From the NCBI GenBank assembly GCA_031374115.1, contig JANMNO010000005.1, positions 62,001 to 126,000 on the forward strand: a DNA stretch of 64,000 nt, given 5' to 3'. The translations under genes and the position numbers were made by a program. The notes beneath the pieces are model-generated. The model had not been told where the DNA came from, did no database searches, and saw only the letters and a program-made list of their open reading frames with translations. This document shows, piece after piece, positions 9,105 to 17,123 of the stretch (positions are counted from its first letter, which is position 1; the number at the start of each line of letters is the position of its first letter). The DNA comes from JAKFWF01 sp031374115 (lineage in GTDB: Bacteria > Pseudomonadota > Alphaproteobacteria > Rhizobiales > Hyphomicrobiaceae).

Positions 9105-10004
9105 ATGACCATGGACACGGCAGCTGGTCGGATCACGGTCGAACCGATCAGACCGTTGCCCTCGCTCGCGCGGCGGATGCTGGCAAACCCGGCGCTCGTG
9201 ATCGGGCTCGCCCTCGTCGGCGTGGTGGTGGCGATGGCGGCACTCGCCCCATTGATCAGCCCGTATGACCCGTATGCGCAAGATCTTACCGCGCGCCTCA
9301 TCCCGCCGTCCTGGCACGCAAAGGGCAGCTGGACGCATCCGCTCGGCACGGACAACCTGGGACGCGACTATCTCTCGCGTGTCATTTACGGCGCGCGCAT
9401 ATCACTCCTGATCGGCGTGTCAGTGATGATTATCTCAGGGCTGATCGGCACGACGCTCGGGCTGCTCGCGGGTTACTTCGGCGGCAAGATCGACATGGTG
9501 GTAAATTTCATCATTACAGCGCGGCTCGCAATGCCCGTAGTGCTCGTTGCACTCGCCGTGGTGGCGATGATCGGTGGATCGCTCACCGTGGTGATCCTGA
9601 CGCTCGGGCTGCTCAAGTGGGACCGCTTTGCGGTGGTGATGCGAAGTGCAACGCAGCAGGTCCGCTCACTTGACTATGTGACGGCTGCGGAAGCGGCTGG
9701 TGCTTCGCGCAGCCGCGTACTGCTCGGCGAAATCTTACCCAACGTGTTGCCGCACCTGATCGTCGTCGCGACGGTTGAGGCCGGCAGCGCGATACTTCTT
9801 GAAGCGGCGTTGTCTTTTCTCGGGCTCGGCGTGCAACCGCCGCTCCCGTCGTGGGGACTGATGATCGCGGAAGCCAAAAATTTCATGTTCTTCTCGTTCT
9901 GGCTCATCGCCATTCCTGGCAGCGCACTGGCCCTTCTCGTGCTCGGCATCAACCTCGCGGGCGACGGCTTGCGCGACGTGCTGGCACCGGACGGGCGAGC
10001 ATGA
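9105..10004 (+). CDS. Peptide-type ABC transporter permease (DppC-like)
   Basis: This is the second membrane subunit of the peptide-type importer (299 residues). It has an N-terminal cytoplasmic stretch and a first helix at PALVIGLALVGVVVAMAAL. The DppC hallmark PLGTDNLGRDYLSRVIYGARISL is present, as are the EAA loop SLDYVTAAEAAGASRSRVLLGEILP and the C-terminal GINLAGDGLRDVLAP motif. Its stop overlaps the next start as ATGA at 10001-10004, showing translational coupling with the first ATPase gene. Confidence 0.92.
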   Translation: MTMDTAAGRITVEPIRPLPSLARRMLANPALVIGLALVGVVVAMAALAPLISPYDPYAQDLTARLIPPSWHAKGSWTHPLGTDNLGRDYLSRVIYGARISLLIGVSVMIISGLIGTTLGLLAGYFGGKIDMVVNFIITARLAMPVVLVALAVVAMIGGSLTVVILTLGLLKWDRFAVVMRSATQQVRSLDYVTAAEAAGASRSRVLLGEILPNVLPHLIVVATVEAGSAILLEAALSFLGLGVQPPLPSWGLMIAEAKNFMFFSFWLIAIPGSALALLVLGINLAGDGLRDVLAPDGRA

Positions 10005-10984
10005 ACAATCCCGTCCTTGAAGTCGCCGGCCTGCACGTCGATATCGCGACGCCACGCGGGACATTGCAGGCGGTGCGCGGCATCTCGTTCGATGTGGGGG
10101 CGGGCGAGACGGTGTGCATCGTCGGCGAATCCGGGTGCGGCAAGTCGATGACGGCGCTGGCGCTCATGGGTCTGCTGCCGAAGACCGCCAAGACGCGGGC
10201 AACACGGATCGCCCTATCCGGACAGGATTTGACCACCGCCAAGCGGTCGGAACTCAACGCTTTGCGCGGCGACCGGATGGCGATGATCTTTCAAGAACCG
10301 ATGACGGCGTTGAACCCAGCCTGGACCGTTGGCACGCAATTGATTGAAGTACATCGGCGCCACAAGGGTTCGCCGGCGGACGAAGCACGGGCTCGCGCAG
10401 TTGATCTTCTTGGGCGCGTTGGCATTGCCCGGGCCGCCGAACGTCTGGGAGCCTACCCGCACCAATTGTCGGGCGGCCGTCGCCAACGCGTGTTGATCGC
10501 GATGGCGTTGATGTGCTCTCCCGATCTGCTCATCGCCGACGAGCCGACGACCGCGCTCGACGTCACCATCCAGGCGCAGATTTTGCGGCTGCTAGCGGAG
10601 CTGCAAAAGGATCTGGGTGTCGCACTATTGCTCATCACACACGACCTCGGCGTGGTGGCTCGCATCGCCGATCGTGTCAACGTCATGTATGCGGGCCGCA
10701 TCGTTGAAGCTGCTTCAGCGCCGGAACTCTTTGCACGACCGATGCATCCCTACACGCGCGGGCTTCTGGAATGCCTGCCTCGCCCCGGCATTACCGCTGG
10801 CGAACGTCTCGGCACCATCTCCGGCGTCGTGCCCTCGTTGGTCGGCGGTGTAACCGGCTGTGCGTTTCGCTCGCGCTGCCCGGTGGCAGTGCCGCCGTGC
10901 AGTCACACCGTTCCACAACGAGAAGCTAACCCCTCGCATCGCTTCGAATGCGTGCATGAAATTGCCGCACCGGTGGCGGCATGA
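10001..10984 (+). CDS. Peptide-type ABC transporter ATPase (DppD-like)
   Basis: This ATPase subunit has about 327 residues from ATG 10001, which overlaps the upstream permease stop. It shows Walker A GESGCGKSM, the signature LSGGRRQRVLIAMAL (slightly variant, Arg instead of Gln) and Walker B LLIADEPTTALDVT. The C-terminal Opp/Dpp extension is present with its cysteines (GCAFRSRCPVAVPPCSH). A longer open frame upstream lies inside the permease gene and is not used. It ends in an ATGA overlap with the second ATPase gene. Confidence 0.92.
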   Translation: MNNPVLEVAGLHVDIATPRGTLQAVRGISFDVGAGETVCIVGESGCGKSMTALALMGLLPKTAKTRATRIALSGQDLTTAKRSELNALRGDRMAMIFQEPMTALNPAWTVGTQLIEVHRRHKGSPADEARARAVDLLGRVGIARAAERLGAYPHQLSGGRRQRVLIAMALMCSPDLLIADEPTTALDVTIQAQILRLLAELQKDLGVALLLITHDLGVVARIADRVNVMYAGRIVEAASAPELFARPMHPYTRGLLECLPRPGITAGERLGTISGVVPSLVGGVTGCAFRSRCPVAVPPCSHTVPQREANPSHRFECVHEIAAPVAA

Positions 10985-11931
10985 GCGATGTCCTGTTGCA
11001 GATGCGCGGGCTAGCCCGTTCGTTTCGAGTGAGCCGCGGTGTGTTCCAGCGGCCGCAGACGCTGCACGCGGTCGCCGGCATCGACCTTGATGTGATGAAG
11101 GGCGAGGTGCTCGGCATCGTCGGCGAGTCCGGCTGCGGAAAATCGACGCTTGCACGCATGATGCTCGGTATTCTGCCACCGACGTTGGGCACAATGCGCC
11201 TCGATGGCCAAGATATTTCGGAAATGTCTCGCCGCGAACTTGCGCGCCGTATGCAACCGGTGTTTCAGGATCCGTACTCGTCGCTGAACCCGCGCCGGCG
11301 CGTCGCGTCCATCGTCGCACTTCCGCTCGATGTACAGGGAACTGGTAGCGCCGGCGAACGTCGTGCCCGCGCGCTGGCGGTCATGGACAAGGTCGGCCTA
11401 CCCGCCCGCTTCGCCGATAACTATCCGAACCAGTTGTCGGGCGGACAACGCCAGCGCGTTGCGATCGCGCGCGCTTTGGTGACCAATCCTGAGATTGTCA
11501 TCTGTGACGAGCCGACTTCGGCGCTCGACGTTTCGGTGCAGAGCCAAATCCTTAACCTGCTGATGGACCTTCGCCGCGAGCTCGGCCTGACATACGTATT
11601 CATCAGCCACAACCTCGGCGTGGTCGAGCACTTGGCGACGCGGGTAGCGGTGATGTACCTCGGTCGCATCGCCGAATTGGCGCCGGTGGCGGACTTGTTC
11701 AAGGCACCTAAGCATCCCTACACGAAGGCGCTGCTGGCATCTGTGCTGACGCCTGAACCTGGCTTGGGCCTACCCGAGGCGTTGTTGGGCGCGGCCTCAC
11801 CAGATCCATTTGCGGTGGCGCCCGGCTGCCCGTTCGCCGACCGCTGCCCTCAAGTGATGGACGTCTGCCGGTCAACGCCACCGCCGCAAGTGCCGCGCGC
11901 GGGCGGTTACGCCATGTGCCATCTTGCCTGA
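10981..11931 (+). CDS. Peptide-type ABC transporter ATPase (DppF-like)
   Basis: This is the second ATPase of the operon (316 residues). It has Walker A GESGCGKSTLARMMLG, the Q-loop region PVFQDPYSSLNPRR, signature LSGGQRQRVAIARAL, Walker B IVICDEPTSALDVS and the H-loop in YVFISHNLGVVEHL. The Cys-rich oligopeptide C-terminal extension (GCPFADRCPQVMDVC) is present. With DppB-, DppC- and DppD-like genes it completes the membrane and energy parts of one importer. It converges on the taurine-type permease gene, whose stop is adjacent. Confidence 0.92.
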   Translation: MSDVLLQMRGLARSFRVSRGVFQRPQTLHAVAGIDLDVMKGEVLGIVGESGCGKSTLARMMLGILPPTLGTMRLDGQDISEMSRRELARRMQPVFQDPYSSLNPRRRVASIVALPLDVQGTGSAGERRARALAVMDKVGLPARFADNYPNQLSGGQRQRVAIARALVTNPEIVICDEPTSALDVSVQSQILNLLMDLRRELGLTYVFISHNLGVVEHLATRVAVMYLGRIAELAPVADLFKAPKHPYTKALLASVLTPEPGLGLPEALLGAASPDPFAVAPGCPFADRCPQVMDVCRSTPPPQVPRAGGYAMCHLA

Positions 11932-12783
11932 CTATGCGCTCTTCTCGAATTGCGGTTGCCAACGCAGCAGGTACGACTGCACCCGGCGCACGAAAAACGC
12001 GAGGATGATGCCGACGACCATCATCACGAAGATCGCGACCATCATCTCGGCTGCATTGGCGCGTGCCTCCGCCTCGATGATGAGTTTGCCCAAGCCGCGT
12101 TCGGCGCCGATGAACTCGCCAACGATGACGCCGATCAACGCGAACGACACGGCCGGTGTCAGCGAGGCGAACACCCAAGCCAGCGCCGAGGGAATGACTA
12201 CCGTGCGCAGAACCGTCAGCTCGTTTGCGCCCAATAGCCGCGCGGCTGCGATCTGATCCCGATCGACTGAGCGTGTACCTTCGAACGTATTGAAGAACAC
12301 CACGAAGAACACCACGATCCACGCGGTGACGATCTTCGACATGTCGCCGAGCCCGAACATCAAGATGATGAGCGGCACCAGGGCGATGCGCGGGATGGAG
12401 TTGGCAGCGACCACGTAGGGTCCAAAAATGCGCGCGAGATAGTCAGAGCGGCCAAGGAGCAGGCCCATCACGACGCCTGAAATCGTGCCACCGATGAAAC
12501 CCCAAAACATGTTCTTCAAGGTGACGATGGTCGCCAGCCAAAGGTTGTTGCTGTTGGCGTCGAAACACGCGGCAAAGCCCGCCTTGTCGGCAAAGCAGCC
12601 AAGCTTCAAGAAGCTCGTCCAAATCGCTGACGGCTTGGAGATGAAATATGGATCGAGCAAAGTCGGCACGACCGGCCTTAGGGCCGATATCTTGCGCAGA
12701 TCGAAACCCCACTCCCAGATGACGAACGTCACCACCAGGATCGCAATTTGCCAGAACAGAACTTTGAGGCTCGAATATTTCAT
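11932..12783 (-). CDS. ABC transporter permease, nitrate/sulfonate/taurine type
   Basis: This inner-membrane permease (283 residues from ATG 12783) is of the SsuC/TauC class, with about six helices. Signatures include GFIGGTISGVVMGLLLGRS, SIPRIALVPLIILMFGLGDMSKI and the EAA loop EGTRSVDRDQIAAARLLGANELTVLRTVVIPSAL. The longer frame to 12882 lies inside the ATPase gene and is not used. The ATPase stop at 12785-12787 nearly touches this start, so the genes are coupled. Last gene of the CoA-transferase/SBP/ATPase/permease operon. Confidence 0.9.
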   Translation of the reverse strand: MKYSSLKVLFWQIAILVVTFVIWEWGFDLRKISALRPVVPTLLDPYFISKPSAIWTSFLKLGCFADKAGFAACFDANSNNLWLATIVTLKNMFWGFIGGTISGVVMGLLLGRSDYLARIFGPYVVAANSIPRIALVPLIILMFGLGDMSKIVTAWIVVFFVVFFNTFEGTRSVDRDQIAAARLLGANELTVLRTVVIPSALAWVFASLTPAVSFALIGVIVGEFIGAERGLGKLIIEAEARANAAEMMVAIFVMMVVGIILAFFVRRVQSYLLRWQPQFEKSA

Positions 12784-12784
12784 C

Positions 12785-13603
12785 TCATTCAGCCTTGGTG
12801 CGCCGGAATTCCTCGCCGAGCGAGTGCCAGACGTGGGAGTAAAGCCGCCCGAACTCGGGCGTCTCGCGTAAGGATACCGCATCGCGCGGCCTGGCGAACG
12901 GCACTTCGAAGTCCTCCTTCAGGCGGCCGGGCCTGGCAGACAGCAGGATGATGCGGCTGGCCAGCGTCAACGCCTCGCCGAGATCGTGCGTCACGAACAG
13001 AACAGTCTGCCGCTCACGCTCCCAAATCTCCAGAAGTGTTTTGTGCATCTCGAGTTTGGTGTGCGTATCGAGCGCTCCGAACGGCTCGTCCATCAATAAA
13101 ATCTCTGGTTCCATGATCAGCGTTCGCATGAGCGCGACGCGCTGGCGCATGCCACCGGACAGCATGCGCGGAAAGCTTTTGCCGAAACCTGCCAGCCCAG
13201 ACGTTTCAATCGCACGTTCGACCTTGGCTGCGCGATCTGCCCGCGACGCACCGGCAATCTCCAACCCATAGCCGATGTTGGCCTCGACGGTGCGCCACGG
13301 AAACACGGTGTCGCGCTGGAACACGTAGCCGACCTTGCGGTTGACGTCGCCGTGCGCGACTTCCTGGGCGTCGATCCGGATGCTGCCAGCCGACTTCGGG
13401 AGCAGGCCGGCGACCATGTTGAGGATCGTGCTTTTGCCGCAGCCGGATGGACCCAGGAGAGCGACGAACTCGCCCTGGTTGACGTCGAAGGAGACATCAT
13501 CGACGGTGAGCAACTCGCCATTGTCGGTGTTGTAGCGCTTGACGAGGTTCGTCACCGAGATACGCGTGGAGCCGCGTGCCTCGACAACCGCTGACTGTTC
13601 CAT
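12785..13603 (-). CDS. ABC transporter ATPase, nitrate/sulfonate/taurine type
   Basis: The 272-residue ATPase matches the SsuB/TauB family. It has Walker A GPSGCGKSTILNMVAGLLP, Q-loop VFQRDTVFPWRTVEANIGYGLE, signature LSGGMRQRVALMRTL, Walker B ILLMDEPFGALDTHTK and H-loop VLFVTHDLGEAL. It pairs with the adjacent permease and the binding protein upstream in the same operon. Confidence 0.92.
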   Translation of the reverse strand: MEQSAVVEARGSTRISVTNLVKRYNTDNGELLTVDDVSFDVNQGEFVALLGPSGCGKSTILNMVAGLLPKSAGSIRIDAQEVAHGDVNRKVGYVFQRDTVFPWRTVEANIGYGLEIAGASRADRAAKVERAIETSGLAGFGKSFPRMLSGGMRQRVALMRTLIMEPEILLMDEPFGALDTHTKLEMHKTLLEIWERERQTVLFVTHDLGEALTLASRIILLSARPGRLKEDFEVPFARPRDAVSLRETPEFGRLYSHVWHSLGEEFRRTKAE

Positions 13604-13615
13604 TGCCGCCGCGCC

Positions 13616-14662
13616 TTACTTGAACTTGGCTTGAGCAGCGTCGAGGAAGCTCATATCGACGATGTCTTCGAAGTTGGTTGGCGGAATGTCGGTGCCGGCG
13701 CGATACCAGACCTTGCCCCCGCGTTCGAAATCGGCCTTTTCGATGCGTCCGGTATAGCCCCAAGTCTCGCGATCGAAAGCGAGTTCGACCTTGGTCGCTT
13801 TCTCATCGTAGCCGTCGTAATACTTCTTGCCGACCAGCGCGTACACGTCGTTGATCGGCGCGGTCTTCATCCATTGCATCGCCTGATACATCGCGTTGAC
13901 GAAGCTCTGCGTCTTGGCCTTCTCATCCTTCGTGGTCTCTTCGAGCGTATACAGCACGAGCACCGGCACCGTGCCACCGAACACGTCCGTAAACATACCT
14001 TTCTTCGAGGTGTCGTAGATAACGCGTCCGAAATTCTTCTCCTCCGCCTCGATCACCCAGCTCGGGACCGCCATAATGGCATCGAACTGTTTGGTCTCAA
14101 GGCCTGGAAATAGCGTCTTCGGACCGCCGCCCGCGACCCAGTTGATCTTGTCGCTCAGCTTCTTCGATTCGAAGACGTAGGTGCCGTACATCCAGGTGCC
14201 GGCACCGATCGCGGTGGCAGCAACGATCGGCTTCGAACCGTCCGGCCGCTTGTAGGCGCCGAGATCCTCGACCGTCTTGATGCCAGCATCGAACAAGTCT
14301 TTGCGCACCACGATGTTCGAGATCGATGCGATCATCTGGCTCGCCATGATGATCTTGCACTTCTTACCGCGATTGCTGAGCTGAAGCGAATGGCTGGCGT
14401 CACCGTGAGCGTACAAGGCTTGTCCGGCCGCCAATGCCTGGCGACCGTGCGTGCCAGCGTTGCCGATGACGAGCTTGAGATCGACGCCTTCTTTCTCAAA
14501 GAAGCCCTTCTCGAGTGCAATCTTGCCGAGAGAGTAGATCGCGCTTGAAGGCCCGAAGGCAAGCGTCGCCGGGCTGCCTGCGGCGGTCGCAGTGCCAGGC
14601 AGCATGCCGGCGGCCGCGATCGCTGAGCTGCCCAGAAGTGCATCGCGACGATTGATTCTCAT
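13616..14662 (-). CDS. Periplasmic substrate-binding protein, NMT1/THI5-like
   Basis: This binding protein (348 residues) belongs to a taurine/sulfonate/aromatic-acid type importer. The N-terminus has a twin-arginine-like signal (NRRDALLGSSAIAAAGMLPG then ATAAG). The mature part resembles NMT1/SsuA binding proteins (IALEKGFFEKEGVDLKLV). ATG 14662 is preceded by GGGAGGAA at ideal spacing, which settles the start over the upstream frame start at 14677. It lies between the CoA-transferase gene and the ATPase gene. Pairing with an acyl-CoA transferase suggests a carboxylic-acid ligand, but this is inference. Confidence 0.87.
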   Translation of the reverse strand: MRINRRDALLGSSAIAAAGMLPGTATAAGSPATLAFGPSSAIYSLGKIALEKGFFEKEGVDLKLVIGNAGTHGRQALAAGQALYAHGDASHSLQLSNRGKKCKIIMASQMIASISNIVVRKDLFDAGIKTVEDLGAYKRPDGSKPIVAATAIGAGTWMYGTYVFESKKLSDKINWVAGGGPKTLFPGLETKQFDAIMAVPSWVIEAEEKNFGRVIYDTSKKGMFTDVFGGTVPVLVLYTLEETTKDEKAKTQSFVNAMYQAMQWMKTAPINDVYALVGKKYYDGYDEKATKVELAFDRETWGYTGRIEKADFERGGKVWYRAGTDIPPTNFEDIVDMSFLDAAQAKFK

Positions 14663-14730
14663 TATTCTTCCTCCCATTTTTTGTGGACGGCACCCGCTAA
14701 CAAACAGCCGGGCCCAAGACCGTCGCCACG

Positions 14731-15945
14731 TTATACCGCTGGACCGATCGTGCCGTCTCGGCTCAATGTTGAAATTTCATCGGCACTGTAACCGAGGTTC
14801 TCCAAGACCTCTCCCGTTTGCTCGCCAATCTTTGGCGGATCCAGCCGCTTTTGCAGGCGCTGGCCATCGATCGAGACCGGCAGCGCCGGTGTGCGAGCGT
14901 GCCGGCCATCGGGGAGGGTCACATCCAGCAGCCCTCCCGATGCCAGCAAATGCGGATCATCGAACAAGTCACTCGGCGTGTTGACAGGAGCAAAGGGTAA
15001 GTCGAGCTCTTCGAGTTGCTTCGACAGCGCCGTGAGTTCCCACGCCCTGAAAATCGCCGCAATCTCGGGGATAACCCAACCCCGCTGATCGACCCGGCCT
15101 TGGCTCGTTGCGAGCCTTGGATCGGTCAACCAAGCGTCTCGACCGAAGATTCTACAAAAGCCCTGCCAGTGTTCCTCACCGACGATCGACACAAAAATTT
15201 TGGTGCCATCCCGGGTATCGAAAAGATCATACACTGGCCACGGTGCACTTTTCACCGACCACGGTTGCGACTTCTCGCCGGTGACACTCTCGAACATCAT
15301 CGCCTGCGCCATCAAGAACACGTTGTTTTCAAAGAGCGCACTTTGAATGTACTTGCCCCGCCCGGTTCGTTCGCGCTCGGCTAATGCTGCCTGAATTGCG
15401 ATGACACCGAACATGCCGCCCATGATGTCGTTGACGGAGGCGCCAGCCCGCATCGGTTTGCCAGGCGGCCCGGTCATGTAGGCAAGCCCGCCCATCATCT
15501 GCACGACTTCGTCGAGTGCGAGACGATTTTCGTACGGCCCCGGAAGATAACCTTTCAGCGAACAATAAATCAGCCGCGGCATGTCCTTCTTCAAAGCCGC
15601 ATAGTCGAGACCGAAGCGACCCAACAGTCCTGGACGAAAGTTTTCGATCAGGATGTCGCTGCTTCCCACCAGTCTACGCGCTACGGCCTGCCCAGCCGAT
15701 GTCGTCGTATCGACGGCGAGCGAGCGCTTGTTGCGGCTGTAGGTGCCGAAGAAGCCCGCGGCGACACCCTTGAAGTGCCGCGTGCGATCACCCTTCAGTG
15801 GTTCGACCTTGATCACGTCGGCGCCGAGATCGGCGAGGATCATTCCGCAGGATGGCCCCATCACCATCTGGCTGAATTCGGCAACGCGCACGCCTGCCAG
15901 AGGTAACACGGCGAGGCTGCCGTCAAGGTCAAGTCTTTCTGGCAT
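14731..15945 (-). CDS. CaiB/BaiF family (class III) acyl-CoA transferase
   Basis: Class III CoA transferases move CoA between carboxylic acids. The 404-residue product has the family N-terminus LAGVRVAEFSQMVMGPSCGMILADLGADVIKVE, the GVAAGFFGTYSRNKRSLAVD segment and the catalytic-Asp region ALDEVVQMMGGLAYMTGPPG. ATG 15945 is chosen because the conserved domain starts soon after it and GAGGGCGA precedes it; the frame runs open to 16107 without homology. It probably heads an operon with the NMT1-type transporter, 69 bases upstream of its binding protein, suggesting activation of the imported acid. Confidence 0.9.
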   Translation of the reverse strand: MPERLDLDGSLAVLPLAGVRVAEFSQMVMGPSCGMILADLGADVIKVEPLKGDRTRHFKGVAAGFFGTYSRNKRSLAVDTTTSAGQAVARRLVGSSDILIENFRPGLLGRFGLDYAALKKDMPRLIYCSLKGYLPGPYENRLALDEVVQMMGGLAYMTGPPGKPMRAGASVNDIMGGMFGVIAIQAALAERERTGRGKYIQSALFENNVFLMAQAMMFESVTGEKSQPWSVKSAPWPVYDLFDTRDGTKIFVSIVGEEHWQGFCRIFGRDAWLTDPRLATSQGRVDQRGWVIPEIAAIFRAWELTALSKQLEELDLPFAPVNTPSDLFDDPHLLASGGLLDVTLPDGRHARTPALPVSIDGQRLQKRLDPPKIGEQTGEVLENLGYSADEISTLSRDGTIGPAV

Positions 15946-16137
15946 TAAGTCGCCCTCGCATCTTCGTATCAGCCGACGCAAAGGATAGGCCGTGAGGCGT
16001 GATGTCAAGGCGAGGGTGCGCCCATCTGCGTCCACGCATCGCCTCATTTGAGCCTCAGCGTCGCACCGGACTTGAGGAACGACGTGCCGCTTGCGTGCGT
16101 TGGGCAATCGGCGGGCTAAGCCGAACGGAGAAAGGTG

Positions 16138-16464
16138 ATGCGTATGGTATCCCCGAATTCACGTTTGTTCTCGCGAGCAGCTTGCGCGATACTCATCGCT
16201 TATTTCCTGAAACTAGGTGCCATACAGCCTAGTCAGGCGCATTCGTGGTACCCGCACTATTGCTGCAGCGACCAGGATTGCGTGAAGGTCGATCGCATCG
16301 AATACGTGAGTGACGGCATGTACATGACCGCCGGACAAATGCGAGTGTTTGTGCCTGATACAATGGAAAAACGACCATCGGAAGACACTGACGCACATAT
16401 TTGCGTCATGCGCACGCAAAGCGGCTTTCGTGTGCGGTGCGTGTTTATGCCGGGGACTGCATAG
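16138..16464 (+). CDS. Small secreted Cys-containing protein, unknown function
   Basis: The product (about 108 residues) has a signal peptide (RAACAILIAYFLKLG ending near SQA) and a mature part opening HSWYPHYCCSDQDC. That pattern occurs in a widespread family of alphaproteobacterial secreted hypothetical proteins. Four more cysteine or hydrophobic strand positions follow (HICVMRTQSGFRVRCVFMPG). GGAG sits before ATG 16138; a GTG three bases earlier is also in frame. The role is unknown; metal or disulfide binding is only a guess. It is followed by a strong bidirectional hairpin. Confidence 0.7.
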   Translation: MRMVSPNSRLFSRAACAILIAYFLKLGAIQPSQAHSWYPHYCCSDQDCVKVDRIEYVSDGMYMTAGQMRVFVPDTMEKRPSEDTDAHICVMRTQSGFRVRCVFMPGTA

Positions 16465-16471
16465 CAGCCAA

Positions 16472-16507
16472 GGGCGAGCGCTGTATTTCAGCGCTCGCCC
16501 TTTCTCT
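16472..16507. terminator. 12-bp perfect hairpin terminator
   Basis: GGGCGAGCGCTG (16472-16483) pairs perfectly with CAGCGCTCGCCC (16489-16500) around a TATTT loop. On the plus strand it is followed by TTTCTCT, a weak U tract. It lies just after the small secreted gene and also 6 bases past the stop of the minus-strand groEL remnant, so it may have been the groEL terminator. Confidence 0.7.
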
Positions 16508-16972
16508 CAGTAATCCATACCGCCGCCGCCCGGCATCGGCGGCGAAGCCGCTGCCTTCTTGGGCAGCTCTGCGACCATTGCCTCGGTGGTGATCAACAAA
16601 CCCGCAACCGAGGCAGCGTCCTGAAGGGCTGCCCGCACGACCTTCGCGGGATCAATGATGCCAGCCGCCATCATGTCGCAATACTCGTCCTTTCGAGCGT
16701 TGTAGCCCCAGCCATAAACATTGCTCTCGAGAATCTTGCCAACGATGACCGAGCCGTCGGTGCCGGCACTTTGTGCAATTTGACGGGCAGGGGCTTGCAC
16801 AGCTCTACGCACGATCCCGATGCCGACCCTCTGGTCGTCATCGGCGGGTTTGACCGCGTCGAGCGATTTCACGGCTCGTAGCAAGGCAACTCCACCGCCC
16901 GGTACGATGCCCTCTTCGACGGCGGCCCGGGTTGCAAGGGCAGCGACTTGAACTTCTGCTGCCCAGCTAGGT
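16507..16972 (-). pseudogene. groEL: 5'-truncated groEL remnant
   Basis: The minus strand encodes the last roughly 150 residues of a 60-kDa chaperonin. It reads ATRAAVEEGIVPGGGVALLRAV, VGIGIVRRAVQAPARQIAQS, DMMAAGIIDPAKVVRAALQD and SVAGLLITTEAMVAELPKK, ending GGGGMDY. Full GroEL has about 545 residues. Upstream of ATRAAV the family sequence is already disturbed: the usual KERKDRVDDALHA is replaced by a short VAAL stretch. The frame meets a stop near 16990 with no further GroEL. Apical and most equatorial ATP-binding parts are missing, so it cannot be a working chaperonin. The remnant retains the normal C-terminal reading frame, suggesting fairly recent truncation. Confidence 0.88.
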
Positions 16973-17123
16973 GATTCGGCTTCTTGGCGGTTTCAAGAGT
17001 AAAGTGCCGAAATTTCGCTCATCCCGACATAGCCTCGCACGAGGCTCGGACACTGTACTGTCGTGGGCAGCATCCATAAGATGTGCTGCAGTCAAGAGGA
17101 AAGAAGATTTCTGGAGGGATATC

